Positions 1 to 5,741 of a DNA stretch of 9,352 bases are shown here, piece after piece. A model generated the notes under the pieces. It saw only the letters and a list, made by a program, of their open reading frames with translations. It was not told the origin of the DNA and searched no databases. Position 1 is the stretch's first letter, and each line of letters starts with the position of its first letter. The translations under genes and the position numbers were made by a program. The DNA is from Eggerthellales bacterium UBA948 (lineage in GTDB: Bacteria; Actinomycetota; Coriobacteriia; Coriobacteriales; UBA8131): NCBI GenBank assembly GCA_002293265.1, contig DBCW01000154.1, positions 16,581-25,932 on the forward strand. The letters run 5' to 3'.

Positions 1-660
1 CAAGGTAACGGCACGATCAAGTTTGCCGGACCATTTAAGCGCAGCCTTTTTGGCGGCCCGATGGATATGATGAATCTGCCTACACCTTGCATTGTTCTGA
101 TCGAAAATATCGATAACTTGCAGAGAATGTTCAATAACGAGCAAGCGGCGATTAAAAACCACCGCGGTCATGGCATGTCTATGGGCGGCAACGGACGATC
201 GATGCAATCTGAGATCACGGGATATCTGCGGGCGCTCAGGCAGCGTCCGGGAGTGTTTTTAATGGCTACCGCAGAGCACACGGGATCGATCAAAAGCCCT
301 CTACTAGATCTTGTGGAGCCGCTTAGTGAGATTGAGATATTGCCTCCATCTAAAAAAGAGCGTCGTGACGTGCTGGTTTATTTTGCTAAATCGCATCCAT
401 CGTTTACCGAGCTTGATGTAGATAGGATCGCCGAGTTATCGGACGGTTTATCGCGCCGCGAGATAATCAATGCATCCGGTATGGCAACAGAGACTGCGTA
501 CCGCGAGTCTTTACGTACCGGGCAATACAGCAAAGTGAAAATTGGCGACGTTTTAGTTAACATTGCGCAATATATAGATCATGACTCGCAACTTTATAAA
601 GCTGTCGAAGATGAGGCTGTAGCACAACTTTATCAAGATATTGAAGCGGAAATGCTATAA
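1..660 (+). CDS. AAA-type ATPase with degenerate motifs, C-terminal part (5' end outside window)
   Basis: The frame is open from base 1 and ends at TAA 658-660, giving 219 residues of a longer protein; the ATG at 61 is probably internal because the 20 preceding codons read on in a protein-like way. The visible part looks like the second half of a AAA module followed by the small helical lid. IVLIENIDN (about residues 31-39) sits where Walker B (hhhhDEID) is expected, VFLMATAEH sits at sensor 1, and LLDLVEPLSEIEIL followed by LPPSKKERRDVL and the helical lid matches the FtsH/Cdc48-like order. The Walker B Asp-Glu pair reads Glu-Asn, and the usual arginine-finger region (RPGRFD) has no arginine, so ATP hydrolysis may be weak or lost. 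The Walker A region lies upstream of the window. Role unknown; it is followed by 133 bp and then the Rrf2 gene. Family call moderately sure, function unassigned. Confidence 0.7.
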   Translation, partial: QGNGTIKFAGPFKRSLFGGPMDMMNLPTPCIVLIENIDNLQRMFNNEQAAIKNHRGHGMSMGGNGRSMQSEITGYLRALRQRPGVFLMATAEHTGSIKSPLLDLVEPLSEIEILPPSKKERRDVLVYFAKSHPSFTELDVDRIAELSDGLSRREIINASGMATETAYRESLRTGQYSKVKIGDVLVNIAQYIDHDSQLYKAVEDEAVAQLYQDIEAEML

Positions 661-793
661 CAGCGGTATCAATTATGCTAAACTGAAAATTGCTTGCGTG
701 GGGGATATTTATGGCATGTTAAGCTATGCAATTCTACTTGCCGCAGCTTGATATCCAGGACTGACATGTAGGTTGACCCGGTAAGGATTGTTG

Positions 794-1228
794 ATGGAGA
801 TCTCTCGACGAACTGATTATGCGATCCGGTTGATCGCTGCGCTTGTGTCAAATGACGGAAAACCACTTTCTGTGCGTGAGGCAGCTGCCTTGCAAGAGGT
901 TCCTTATGCATTTGCCAGAAGCATTCAACACGATCTTGTTAAAAATGGCGTTATTCAGTCTGTCAGAGGAGCGCACGGCGGCATGTTGTTAAATGCTGAC
1001 CCTGAAAAACTTACCCTGTTTGATCTGATAGAGATGGTTCAAGGGCCGGTAAGCGTCTCGATCTGCACCAGCGACAAGGAATGGTGCTCGCGAAGCAAGG
1101 GTTGCAAGTTTCATCGCGTATGGGATGGCGCTAATAAATTGCTCAGAGACTACCTTAGCTCGGTGAGCATCAAAGATATTATGGCCGGAGAATGCGCACA
1201 CGTAACAAAATCCCAAATAGCAAATTAA
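794..1228 (+). CDS. Rrf2-family transcriptional regulator, IscR/NsrR-like, probable Fe-S sensor
   Basis: A 144-residue protein, the usual length for Rrf2 regulators. The N-terminus MEISRRTDYAIRLIAAL and the wing VRGAHGGMLL (residues 57-66) are the family's winged-helix signature, with the recognition helix around 36-52. Cys91, Cys98 and Cys104 followed by His107 fall almost exactly where IscR has its [2Fe-2S] ligands (Cys92, Cys98, Cys104, His107), although the first spacing is one residue longer. The start is taken at ATG 794 because AAGG at 783-786 is 7 nt upstream; a TTG at 788 in the same frame would nearly abut that site. The 133-bp gap before it (661-793) shows no convincing promoter or terminator to the eye. 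Rrf2 regulators usually control Fe-S assembly, cysteine or nitrosative-stress genes and often themselves; the target here is not visible. The neighbouring hisS promoter and the molybdoenzyme operon are untested candidates. Confidence 0.9.
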   Translation: MEISRRTDYAIRLIAALVSNDGKPLSVREAAALQEVPYAFARSIQHDLVKNGVIQSVRGAHGGMLLNADPEKLTLFDLIEMVQGPVSVSICTSDKEWCSRSKGCKFHRVWDGANKLLRDYLSSVSIKDIMAGECAHVTKSQIAN

Positions 1229-1243
1229 ATAAAACCGCTGCTC

Positions 1244-1252
1244 TGGTACAAT
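1244..1252 (+). promoter_or_regulatory. Extended -10 promoter for hisS-aspS
   Basis: TGG directly followed by TACAAT (1247-1252) matches the TGN-TATAAT extended -10 form. The -35 position 17 bp upstream (1224-1229, ATTAAA) is poor, which extended -10 promoters tolerate. It lies 16 bp after the Rrf2 stop. Transcription would start near 1259, leaving a leader of about 90 nt that contains both tandem hairpins. Predicted from sequence only. Confidence 0.5.
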
Positions 1253-1275
1253 ACTTGCTTACTTGACCTTAGTTT

Positions 1276-1331
1276 AGGAAGTGTCGGATTGTCGATACCT
1301 CCTCAGGAAGCGTCGGTTAGCCGGCACCTCC
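1276..1331 (+). repeat. Two tandem hairpin repeats in the hisS leader
   Basis: Unit 1 (1276-1302) and unit 2 (1305-1331) are both 27 nt, repeat with a 29-nt period and agree at 21 of 27 positions. Each begins AGGAAG and ends ACCTCC, and each folds on itself: GGA pairs with UCC, an A-C mismatch follows, then a GNGUCGG arm pairs with its partner across a short loop. Of the four differences within the stem, three keep pairing (G-U to G-C twice, U-A to U-G) and one makes a C-A mismatch in unit 2. This suggests selection on RNA structure or on a palindromic DNA site. The CCTCC arms also resemble anti-Shine-Dalgarno sequence. There is no T-run after either hairpin, so they are not intrinsic terminators, and no T-box sequence (TGGNACCGCG) is present. 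Known family not recognised. Confidence 0.65.
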
Positions 1332-1351
1332 CCAAGCAGAAAGATTAATTA

Positions 1352-2674
1352 ATGGCTCTACGCGCTCCTAAAGGCACCACCGATCTGATTGGTCGCGACG
1401 GTGAGGCATGGCACTTCATGCAACAAGCAGCTATTAGCTGCTTTGCTAAATATGGTTATAAGATCATAGAAACTCCTACATTTGAGCAGCTGGATGTATT
1501 TGTTCGCGGCATCGGTGAGGCAACCGATGTGGTAGGAAAAGAAATGTTTCTGGTAAACTCCACAAGTTCACTTAACAAATTGGTGGCTGGTGAGAAGCTT
1601 AAGAGCGAAGATGTATTGGCGCTTAGACCGGAGATGACGGCAGGGGTAGCACGCGCAATTGTTGAAGGCAATTTGGTACCGCCGGATGCAACTACTACCA
1701 AGTTTGTTTACGCTGCTCCGATGTATAGGCACGAACGACCGCAAAAGGGGCGGCTGCGCGAGTTTCACCAAATAGGTGCAGAGTGTATTGGTGCGCCGGA
1801 GCCTTCTGCCGATGCCGAGGTCATTATCATGCTTATCCAATTCTTTGAAAGCATCGGCATTCCTAAAGATAAGATGCGCCTGCTGGTAAACTCAATGGGC
1901 GATGATAATTGTCGGCCGGCATACAGGCAAAGCATTCGTGAATTTATCTTGGATCACGCCGGGGCTCTTTGTCCGGATTGTGTGCGTCGCGCTGATACTA
2001 ATCCGCTAAGAGCTTTTGATTGCAAGAACGCTGACTGTCAGCAAGTCTTAAGTAGTGCTCCAAAAATTACAGACATGCTTTGTCTTGAGTGCAAAGAGCA
2101 TTATCAAAGTGTGAAAGCTTTTTTGGACGCGTCCAAAGTAGAATATATTGAGGAGCCCAGGCTGGTTCGCGGGCTTGATTATTACACCCGCACGGTTTTT
2201 GAGGTGCAAGTTAGCGAGGGATTAGGCTCTCAGTCGGCAATTGGTGGGGGAGGTCGCTATGATAAACTTATCCAAGAGTTTGGCGGAAAACCTACGCCCG
2301 GTCTTGGATTTGCCATCGGTTTTGAACGCATTTTAATGGTCATTGATGCAGTAGGTACTTATAAGTTTGGCACCTATGGCATTGATGTATATGTAGCTGC
2401 TGTAGACGATTCTACGCGTGCACAAAGCTTTGCTATAGCACGTGAGCTCAGGGATGCAGGCGTGGCAGTGGAGCTGGATCATCAAAATCGCTCTTTAAAA
2501 TCACAATTTAAGCATGCCGACAAATCCGGTGCCGCGCATATCATTATTGTAGGACCGGATGAGCTGAATCAAGGTGTGGTAAAACTCAGAAGCCTTGCGA
2601 CCAGAGAAGAAGAGCTTGTTAAGTTAAATGATATAGTTGCAAGTGCAAAAGACAGGCTATTTAACAGTGAATAA
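1352..2674 (+). CDS. hisS: Histidyl-tRNA synthetase
   Basis: 440 residues, a normal length for bacterial class II HisRS, which charges tRNA-His with histidine in the cytoplasm. Visible signatures: ALRPEMTAGVAR (about 90-101), motif 2 as YRHERPQKGRLREFHQ (about 125-140), the histidine-binding LVRGLDYYTRTVFE (from residue 271), GGGGRYD before motif 3, and motif 3 as GLGFAIGFERI (from residue 317). The C-terminal 100 or so residues form the anticodon-binding domain. An insertion at roughly 206-250 carries six cysteines (CPDC, DCKNADC, CLEC), more than the pair seen in many HisRS, and could bind zinc. The start at ATG 1352 agrees with MALRAPKGTTDLIG, the usual N-terminus; the ribosome site is weak (AGAAAG about 10 nt upstream). 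aspS follows after 42 bp, so the two are very likely co-transcribed. Expression is probably affected by the tandem leader hairpins. Confidence 0.97.
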   Translation: MALRAPKGTTDLIGRDGEAWHFMQQAAISCFAKYGYKIIETPTFEQLDVFVRGIGEATDVVGKEMFLVNSTSSLNKLVAGEKLKSEDVLALRPEMTAGVARAIVEGNLVPPDATTTKFVYAAPMYRHERPQKGRLREFHQIGAECIGAPEPSADAEVIIMLIQFFESIGIPKDKMRLLVNSMGDDNCRPAYRQSIREFILDHAGALCPDCVRRADTNPLRAFDCKNADCQQVLSSAPKITDMLCLECKEHYQSVKAFLDASKVEYIEEPRLVRGLDYYTRTVFEVQVSEGLGSQSAIGGGGRYDKLIQEFGGKPTPGLGFAIGFERILMVIDAVGTYKFGTYGIDVYVAAVDDSTRAQSFAIARELRDAGVAVELDHQNRSLKSQFKHADKSGAAHIIIVGPDELNQGVVKLRSLATREEELVKLNDIVASAKDRLFNSE

Positions 2675-2706
2675 AGTTTTGTAGACTTGAAATGATAAAC
2701 GAAAGG

Positions 2707-2722
2707 TAATGACCTAATGACC
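2707..2722 (+). repeat. 8-bp tandem duplication spanning the aspS start codon
   Basis: TAATGACC occurs twice back to back (2707-2714 and 2715-2722). Each copy contains an ATG. The first (2709) reads ATG ACC TAA and stops after two codons; the second (2717) is the aspS start. The ribosome site GAAAGG (2701-2706) is 2 nt from the first ATG and 10 nt from the second, so the second is the better start. Confidence 0.6.
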
Positions 2723-4492
2723 GACCATCTGAACACCCATAGCATGCACACCAATACCTGTGGCGAGCTCACCGCAGCAAATATCGGCGCGGAAGTAACC
2801 CTTAGTGGTTGGGTAAATCATCGCCGCGATCATGGTGGATTAATCTTTGTGGATTTGCGCGATCGCACCGGCATCACTCAGATCGTGTTTGATCCGGATA
2901 CTATTGGTGAACAATTTGCGCTTGGCGAGCGTATGCGTCCTGAGTGGGTCATACTTGTAAGTGGTGTGGTGCGTGCCCGCCCGGACGGAACGGCAAACCC
3001 CAATATGCCTACCGGCGAGATCGAAGTATTGCTCTCCAAGGTAGAGATTCTTAACTCTGCCAAAACTCCGCCGTTTGCCATCGAAGACGGCATTGACACC
3101 GACGAACTCACGCGTCTGCGCTGGCGCTACTTGGATATCCGTCGCAGCGAGGTGCTTAACGCATTAAAACTGCGCTCAACTGTGACTGCCGCCATGCATC
3201 AGGCGTTAAATAGTCGCGGCTTCATTGAAGTGGAAACCCCGATACTTGGACTTTCTACACCCGAAGGCGCTCGCGACTTCCTCGTACCGGCTCGCACTGC
3301 GCCGGGTAATTTCTATGCGCTGCCGCAAAGTCCGCAGCTATTCAAGCAGCTGTTAATGGTAGGCGGCGTAGAGCGTTACTATCAGATTGCTCGCTGTTTT
3401 AGAGATGAGGATCTGCGCGCCGACCGTCAGCCGGAGTTTACGCAATTAGATTTGGAAATGAGCTTCATTTCCGAAGACGATATCTTGGGGTTGATGGAAG
3501 ATGTGATGGCCGAGGTGTTAGATGCCGCAGGCGCTCCGCATCAATTCCCCTTACCACGCATGTGTTACGCCGAGGCGATGGGTCGTTTTGGCAACGATCG
3601 CCCTGACACTCGCTTTGGGTTAGAGCTATCCGATGTCTCTCACATTTTAGGAGGTAGTGGCTTTAAGGTCTTTGCCTCTGCTGTAGAAGCCGGCGGCGTG
3701 GTAAAAGCGATCAATGCTAAAGGCGCGGGTGACTTAAGCCGCGGTGAGATAGACAAGATAGCTGCCGTAGCTACCGATCACGGTGCAAAAGGTATGGCTT
3801 GGATAGCTTTTACCAAAGACGGCGAGGTTAAATCTCCGATAGTTAAGTTCTTTACCGATGACGAGTTTGCACAGCTTAAAACCACGCTTGGCGTAGAGGC
3901 GGGAGACCTGGTAGTTTTTGGGGCCGATAGTTTTGAGGTCGTCTCGGCAGCGCTTTGTGCCGTGCGCTTGTACTTAGCCGATCTGCTTGAGATACCGCGT
4001 GAGGGTCACAGTTTGCTTTGGGTAGTAGACTTCCCAATGTTTGTATATGATGCTGATGAAAAGCGTTACAACGCCAATCACCATCCATTTACTCGCATTA
4101 AAGATGAAGACCTGGATAAGCTCGATACCGATCCGCTCGCTTGCGGTAGTTATTCATATGATTTGATCATGGATGGTTATGAGGTAGGCGGCGGCACATT
4201 GCGTATTCATGATGAGCAGTTGCAATTGCGTGTGCTCAAGGCACTTGGCTTTAGTGAAGAAGATGCGCGTGAACAGTTTGGCTTCTTGCTCGAAGCCTTG
4301 AGTTTTGGTGCGCCACCGCATGGCGGCATTGCTTTAGGTTTAGATCGCTTAGTGATGTTGCTAGGTGGCTTTAAGTCCATTCGCGACGTTATCGCTTTTC
4401 CTAAAACTTCCAGCGGAGCAGACCCGATGACCGGAGCGCCGGCCGGTGTTTCTGCTCGTCAGCTCAAAGAAGTTGGACTTCGCTTACAGTAG
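2717..4492 (+). CDS. aspS: Aspartyl-tRNA synthetase, probably non-discriminating (Asp/Asn)
   Basis: 591 residues, the normal size for bacterial AspRS, which charges tRNA-Asp. The order is typical: N-terminal OB-fold anticodon domain (GWVNHRRDHGGLIFVDLRDR, from about residue 31), class II core with motif 2 FRDEDLRADRQPEFTQLDLE (about 227-246), the bacterial GAD insertion (about 300-430), motif 3 GLDRLVMLLGG (near 540-550) and the usual LKEVGLRLQ tail. His39 aligns with E. coli Leu30 and Pseudomonas His31, and RPDG supplies the glycine near Pseudomonas Gly83. Both are reported marks of enzymes that also charge tRNA-Asn, which would require an Asp-tRNA amidotransferase (GatCAB) elsewhere in the genome. 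The alignment is from memory. The N-terminus is about nine residues longer than E. coli; ATG 2744 would remove the extra part, but GAAAGG favours 2717. It sits 42 bp after hisS and is followed within 14 bp by the hydrolase gene. Confidence 0.97.
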   Translation: MTDHLNTHSMHTNTCGELTAANIGAEVTLSGWVNHRRDHGGLIFVDLRDRTGITQIVFDPDTIGEQFALGERMRPEWVILVSGVVRARPDGTANPNMPTGEIEVLLSKVEILNSAKTPPFAIEDGIDTDELTRLRWRYLDIRRSEVLNALKLRSTVTAAMHQALNSRGFIEVETPILGLSTPEGARDFLVPARTAPGNFYALPQSPQLFKQLLMVGGVERYYQIARCFRDEDLRADRQPEFTQLDLEMSFISEDDILGLMEDVMAEVLDAAGAPHQFPLPRMCYAEAMGRFGNDRPDTRFGLELSDVSHILGGSGFKVFASAVEAGGVVKAINAKGAGDLSRGEIDKIAAVATDHGAKGMAWIAFTKDGEVKSPIVKFFTDDEFAQLKTTLGVEAGDLVVFGADSFEVVSAALCAVRLYLADLLEIPREGHSLLWVVDFPMFVYDADEKRYNANHHPFTRIKDEDLDKLDTDPLACGSYSYDLIMDGYEVGGGTLRIHDEQLQLRVLKALGFSEEDAREQFGFLLEALSFGAPPHGGIALGLDRLVMLLGGFKSIRDVIAFPKTSSGADPMTGAPAGVSARQLKEVGLRLQ

Positions 4493-4506
4493 AGGCTGGA
4501 GCAATT

Positions 4507-5328
4507 ATGTCAGCTTATTTAAAATTCTTAGGAACCGGCACCTCAACAGGGGTGCCGGCTTTTTACTGCGACTGCCCGGCATGCAAAGAGGCCATAGAGC
4601 ATCCCCAGCATGCGCGTGGCGGCCCAAGCGTCTTGATCCAAAGCGAACTTGAGTCTGTACAATTCAACACCCTCATAGATACTGCACAAGAATTGCGCCA
4701 ACAACTTTTAGATGCCAATGTCACATCAGTAGATGCCATTATCTACACCCATGAACACAACGACCACGTTGCCGGGCTTGGCACACTTGAATACTATGTG
4801 CGTCTAAAACGCAAGCAATCAATACCGGTTTATGCCGGTGCGTCTGTCATCACGTATCTAAAGTCACATTTTGACTTCATGGAAGACTGCCTGGAGTTTA
4901 ACGAGATCAAAGCTTTTGAGCAGTTTGAACTTGCCGGAATCACTTATCTGCCGCTTCCGGCAACTCATAACCCCGGTTGTTTTGGCTTTTTGATAAGCCA
5001 TAGCTACAGCAATGAGTTTAAGTGCGCATATTTTCCCGATACCAGCCGTTTGCCTAAAGAGTCGGAAGATGCAATTCGCGGTGCGGATATCATCATCTTG
5101 GACGCCACATTCAACGGCGATAACTGGATGCCCAAAAAACATCTCAGCATTGATGACGCGATTAACTATCTGGTTGAGCTCGAGTGCAAACAAGGCTACC
5201 TAACACACCTATCAATGACATACGACACCCCCATTACAGTAGGCGAACTAGCGCAAAAGCTGGAGATCCACCACGGCAAAATAAAAACCGCCTCAGACGG
5301 ACTAAGGATCAACCTATTGTCGTGCTGA
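4507..5328 (+). CDS. PhnP-like metallo-beta-lactamase-fold hydrolase
   Basis: 273 residues. It opens with FLGTGTSTGVP and CDCPAC, as in the PhnP group of phosphodiesterases. Expected binuclear metal ligands are present: His82, His84, Asp86 and His87 in THEHNDH, His154 (ATHNPG), Asp178 (FPDTS) and His234 (LTH). His212 (KKHLS) fits the PhnP catalytic His200. Cys21, Cys23 and Cys26 match the PhnP structural-zinc cysteines, but the fourth ligand (PhnP His225) is Met237 here. The family cleaves phosphodiesters such as cyclic ribose phosphates and nucleotides; no phn genes are nearby, so the substrate is unknown. The start follows GGAG (4497-4500) by 6 nt and lies 14 bp after aspS, so it belongs to the same transcript unless the hairpin at 4535-4564 stops transcription. 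An overlapping frame at 5184-5483 is not considered real. Confidence 0.9.
   Translation: MSAYLKFLGTGTSTGVPAFYCDCPACKEAIEHPQHARGGPSVLIQSELESVQFNTLIDTAQELRQQLLDANVTSVDAIIYTHEHNDHVAGLGTLEYYVRLKRKQSIPVYAGASVITYLKSHFDFMEDCLEFNEIKAFEQFELAGITYLPLPATHNPGCFGFLISHSYSNEFKCAYFPDTSRLPKESEDAIRGADIIILDATFNGDNWMPKKHLSIDDAINYLVELECKQGYLTHLSMTYDTPITVGELAQKLEIHHGKIKTASDGLRINLLSC
4535..4564 (+). terminator. Intrinsic-terminator-like hairpin inside the start of the hydrolase gene
   Basis: CCGGCACC (4535-4542) is perfectly complementary to GGTGCCGG (4551-4558). A U-G and a C-G pair extend the stem to 10 bp around the loop AACA (4545-4548). One C and then five T (4560-4564) follow. This is the form of a rho-independent terminator, placed 43 bp after the aspS stop and 28 nt after the hydrolase ATG. 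The same bases encode the conserved GTGTSTGVPAF, so the structure could be a by-product of coding, or could serve both purposes. Confidence 0.5.
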
Positions 5329-5572
5329 ATGAAGCGTTGCGTAGCCTAAATATCTTACCAAGCACCCTCAGAGCGAGAACCGATGTCGCCAAAACGCACG
5401 ATTTGATATCTCAATTTCACACATTATTCACCGCTCAACATGACGTTCACGCCCATAAAGCACTCGCTCAAACACCGCTATAAACAAATTGTTACTCTCG
5501 CTAAAATAACTATAAAAAAATGCCTAAAATCTCAAAATCATCTTATGCGTATTACACATATTCCAAAAAAGT

Positions 5573-5609
5573 ATAGTACCTCCCTATAAAATAGCCCTTT
5601 TGGTACTAT
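5573..5609. promoter_or_regulatory. Nested inverted repeat upstream of the operon promoter (possible operator)
   Basis: ATAGTACC (5573-5580) and GGTACTAT (5602-5609) are perfect 8-bp inverted arms. Between them lies a second inverted repeat, CTAT-AAA-ATAG (5584-5594). The right arm ends 9 bp before the proposed -35 box, a position suited to an activator. It is AT-rich and lacks a following T-run, so a terminator is unlikely. The cognate regulator is not identifiable. Confidence 0.4.
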
Positions 5610-5618
5610 CAATTTTGC

Positions 5619-5647
5619 TTGACGTGGTCTTATACTAGAGTAATCAT
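5619..5647 (+). promoter_or_regulatory. Probable sigma-70-type promoter of the molybdoenzyme operon
   Basis: TTGACG (5619-5624) matches the -35 consensus at five of six positions. After 17 bp, AATCAT (5642-5647) matches the -10 consensus at four of six. Transcription would start near 5654, giving a leader of roughly 88 nt. TATACT (5631-5636) is a better -10 hexamer, but nothing like a -35 box lies 17-18 bp before it. The weak -10 box would fit an activator-dependent promoter. Confidence 0.45.
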
Positions 5648-5671
5648 AAGTTTTGCCTATTGCATCATAAG
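5643..5671 (+). repeat. Direct repeat ATCATAAG, 21-bp period, at the promoter
   Basis: ATCATAAG occurs at 5643-5650 and again at 5664-5671. The 21-bp period places both copies on the same face of the helix. The first overlaps the proposed -10 box and the second lies just downstream of the likely start point, a geometry suited to repression. It could be chance in an AT-rich region. Confidence 0.35.
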
Positions 5672-5681
5672 CAACAGGTTT

Positions 5682-5706
5682 GGCGAGGTCTTGTCTTGGT
5701 CTCGCC
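5682..5706 (+). promoter_or_regulatory. Hairpin in the 5' leader of the molybdoenzyme mRNA
   Basis: GGCGAG (5682-5687) pairs perfectly with CTCGCC (5701-5706). Two G-U pairs and a C-G pair extend the stem to 9 bp around the loop TTGTCTT. It lies about 35 nt before the GTG start and has no T-run, so it is more likely a stabilising or regulatory leader element than a terminator. A small GGTT-GT-AACC palindrome follows at 5713-5722. No known riboswitch was recognised. Confidence 0.4.
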
Positions 5707-5741
5707 GCTTTAGGTTGTAACCAAGAGAAAGAGAGGTAAGC

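Larger units (their letters stand above)
5329..5741. other. 413-bp intergenic region before the molybdoenzyme operon
   Basis: No convincing gene was found here. The first 150 bases remain open in one forward frame (GTG 5322 to TAA 5481-5483), but no ribosome site or family is recognisable. From about 5480 the sequence becomes markedly AT-rich, with a small palindrome AACAA-A-TTGTT (5483-5493). The second half carries the inverted repeat, promoter, direct repeat and leader hairpin listed separately. No GC-rich hairpin with a T-run was seen to end the hydrolase transcript. Confidence 0.6.

Noticed and set aside
772..777. TTGACC as a -35 box for the Rrf2 gene
   Set aside because: It lies only 16 bp before the start codon, leaving no room for a -10 box and a leader.
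1276..1331. T-box riboswitch or intrinsic attenuator before hisS
   Set aside because: The T-box consensus, a specifier stem and a terminator with a T-run are all missing, and the leader is only about 90 nt.
1321..4544. Shared 10-mer CCGGCACCTC in the hisS leader (1321-1330) and in the terminator-like hairpin (4535-4544)
   Set aside because: The flanking bases and the hairpin architecture differ, and in the second case the bases encode a conserved protein motif, so chance is the simpler reading.
5184..5483. Forward open frame of 99 codons overlapping the end of the hydrolase gene
   Set aside because: Half lies out of frame inside a well-supported gene, no ribosome site precedes its ATG or the GTG at 5322, and the product resembles nothing I recognise. 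A short gene in 5322-5483 cannot be fully excluded.
5573..5609. Terminator of the hydrolase transcript
   Set aside because: The arms are short and AT-rich with a long spacer, and no T-run follows the right arm.
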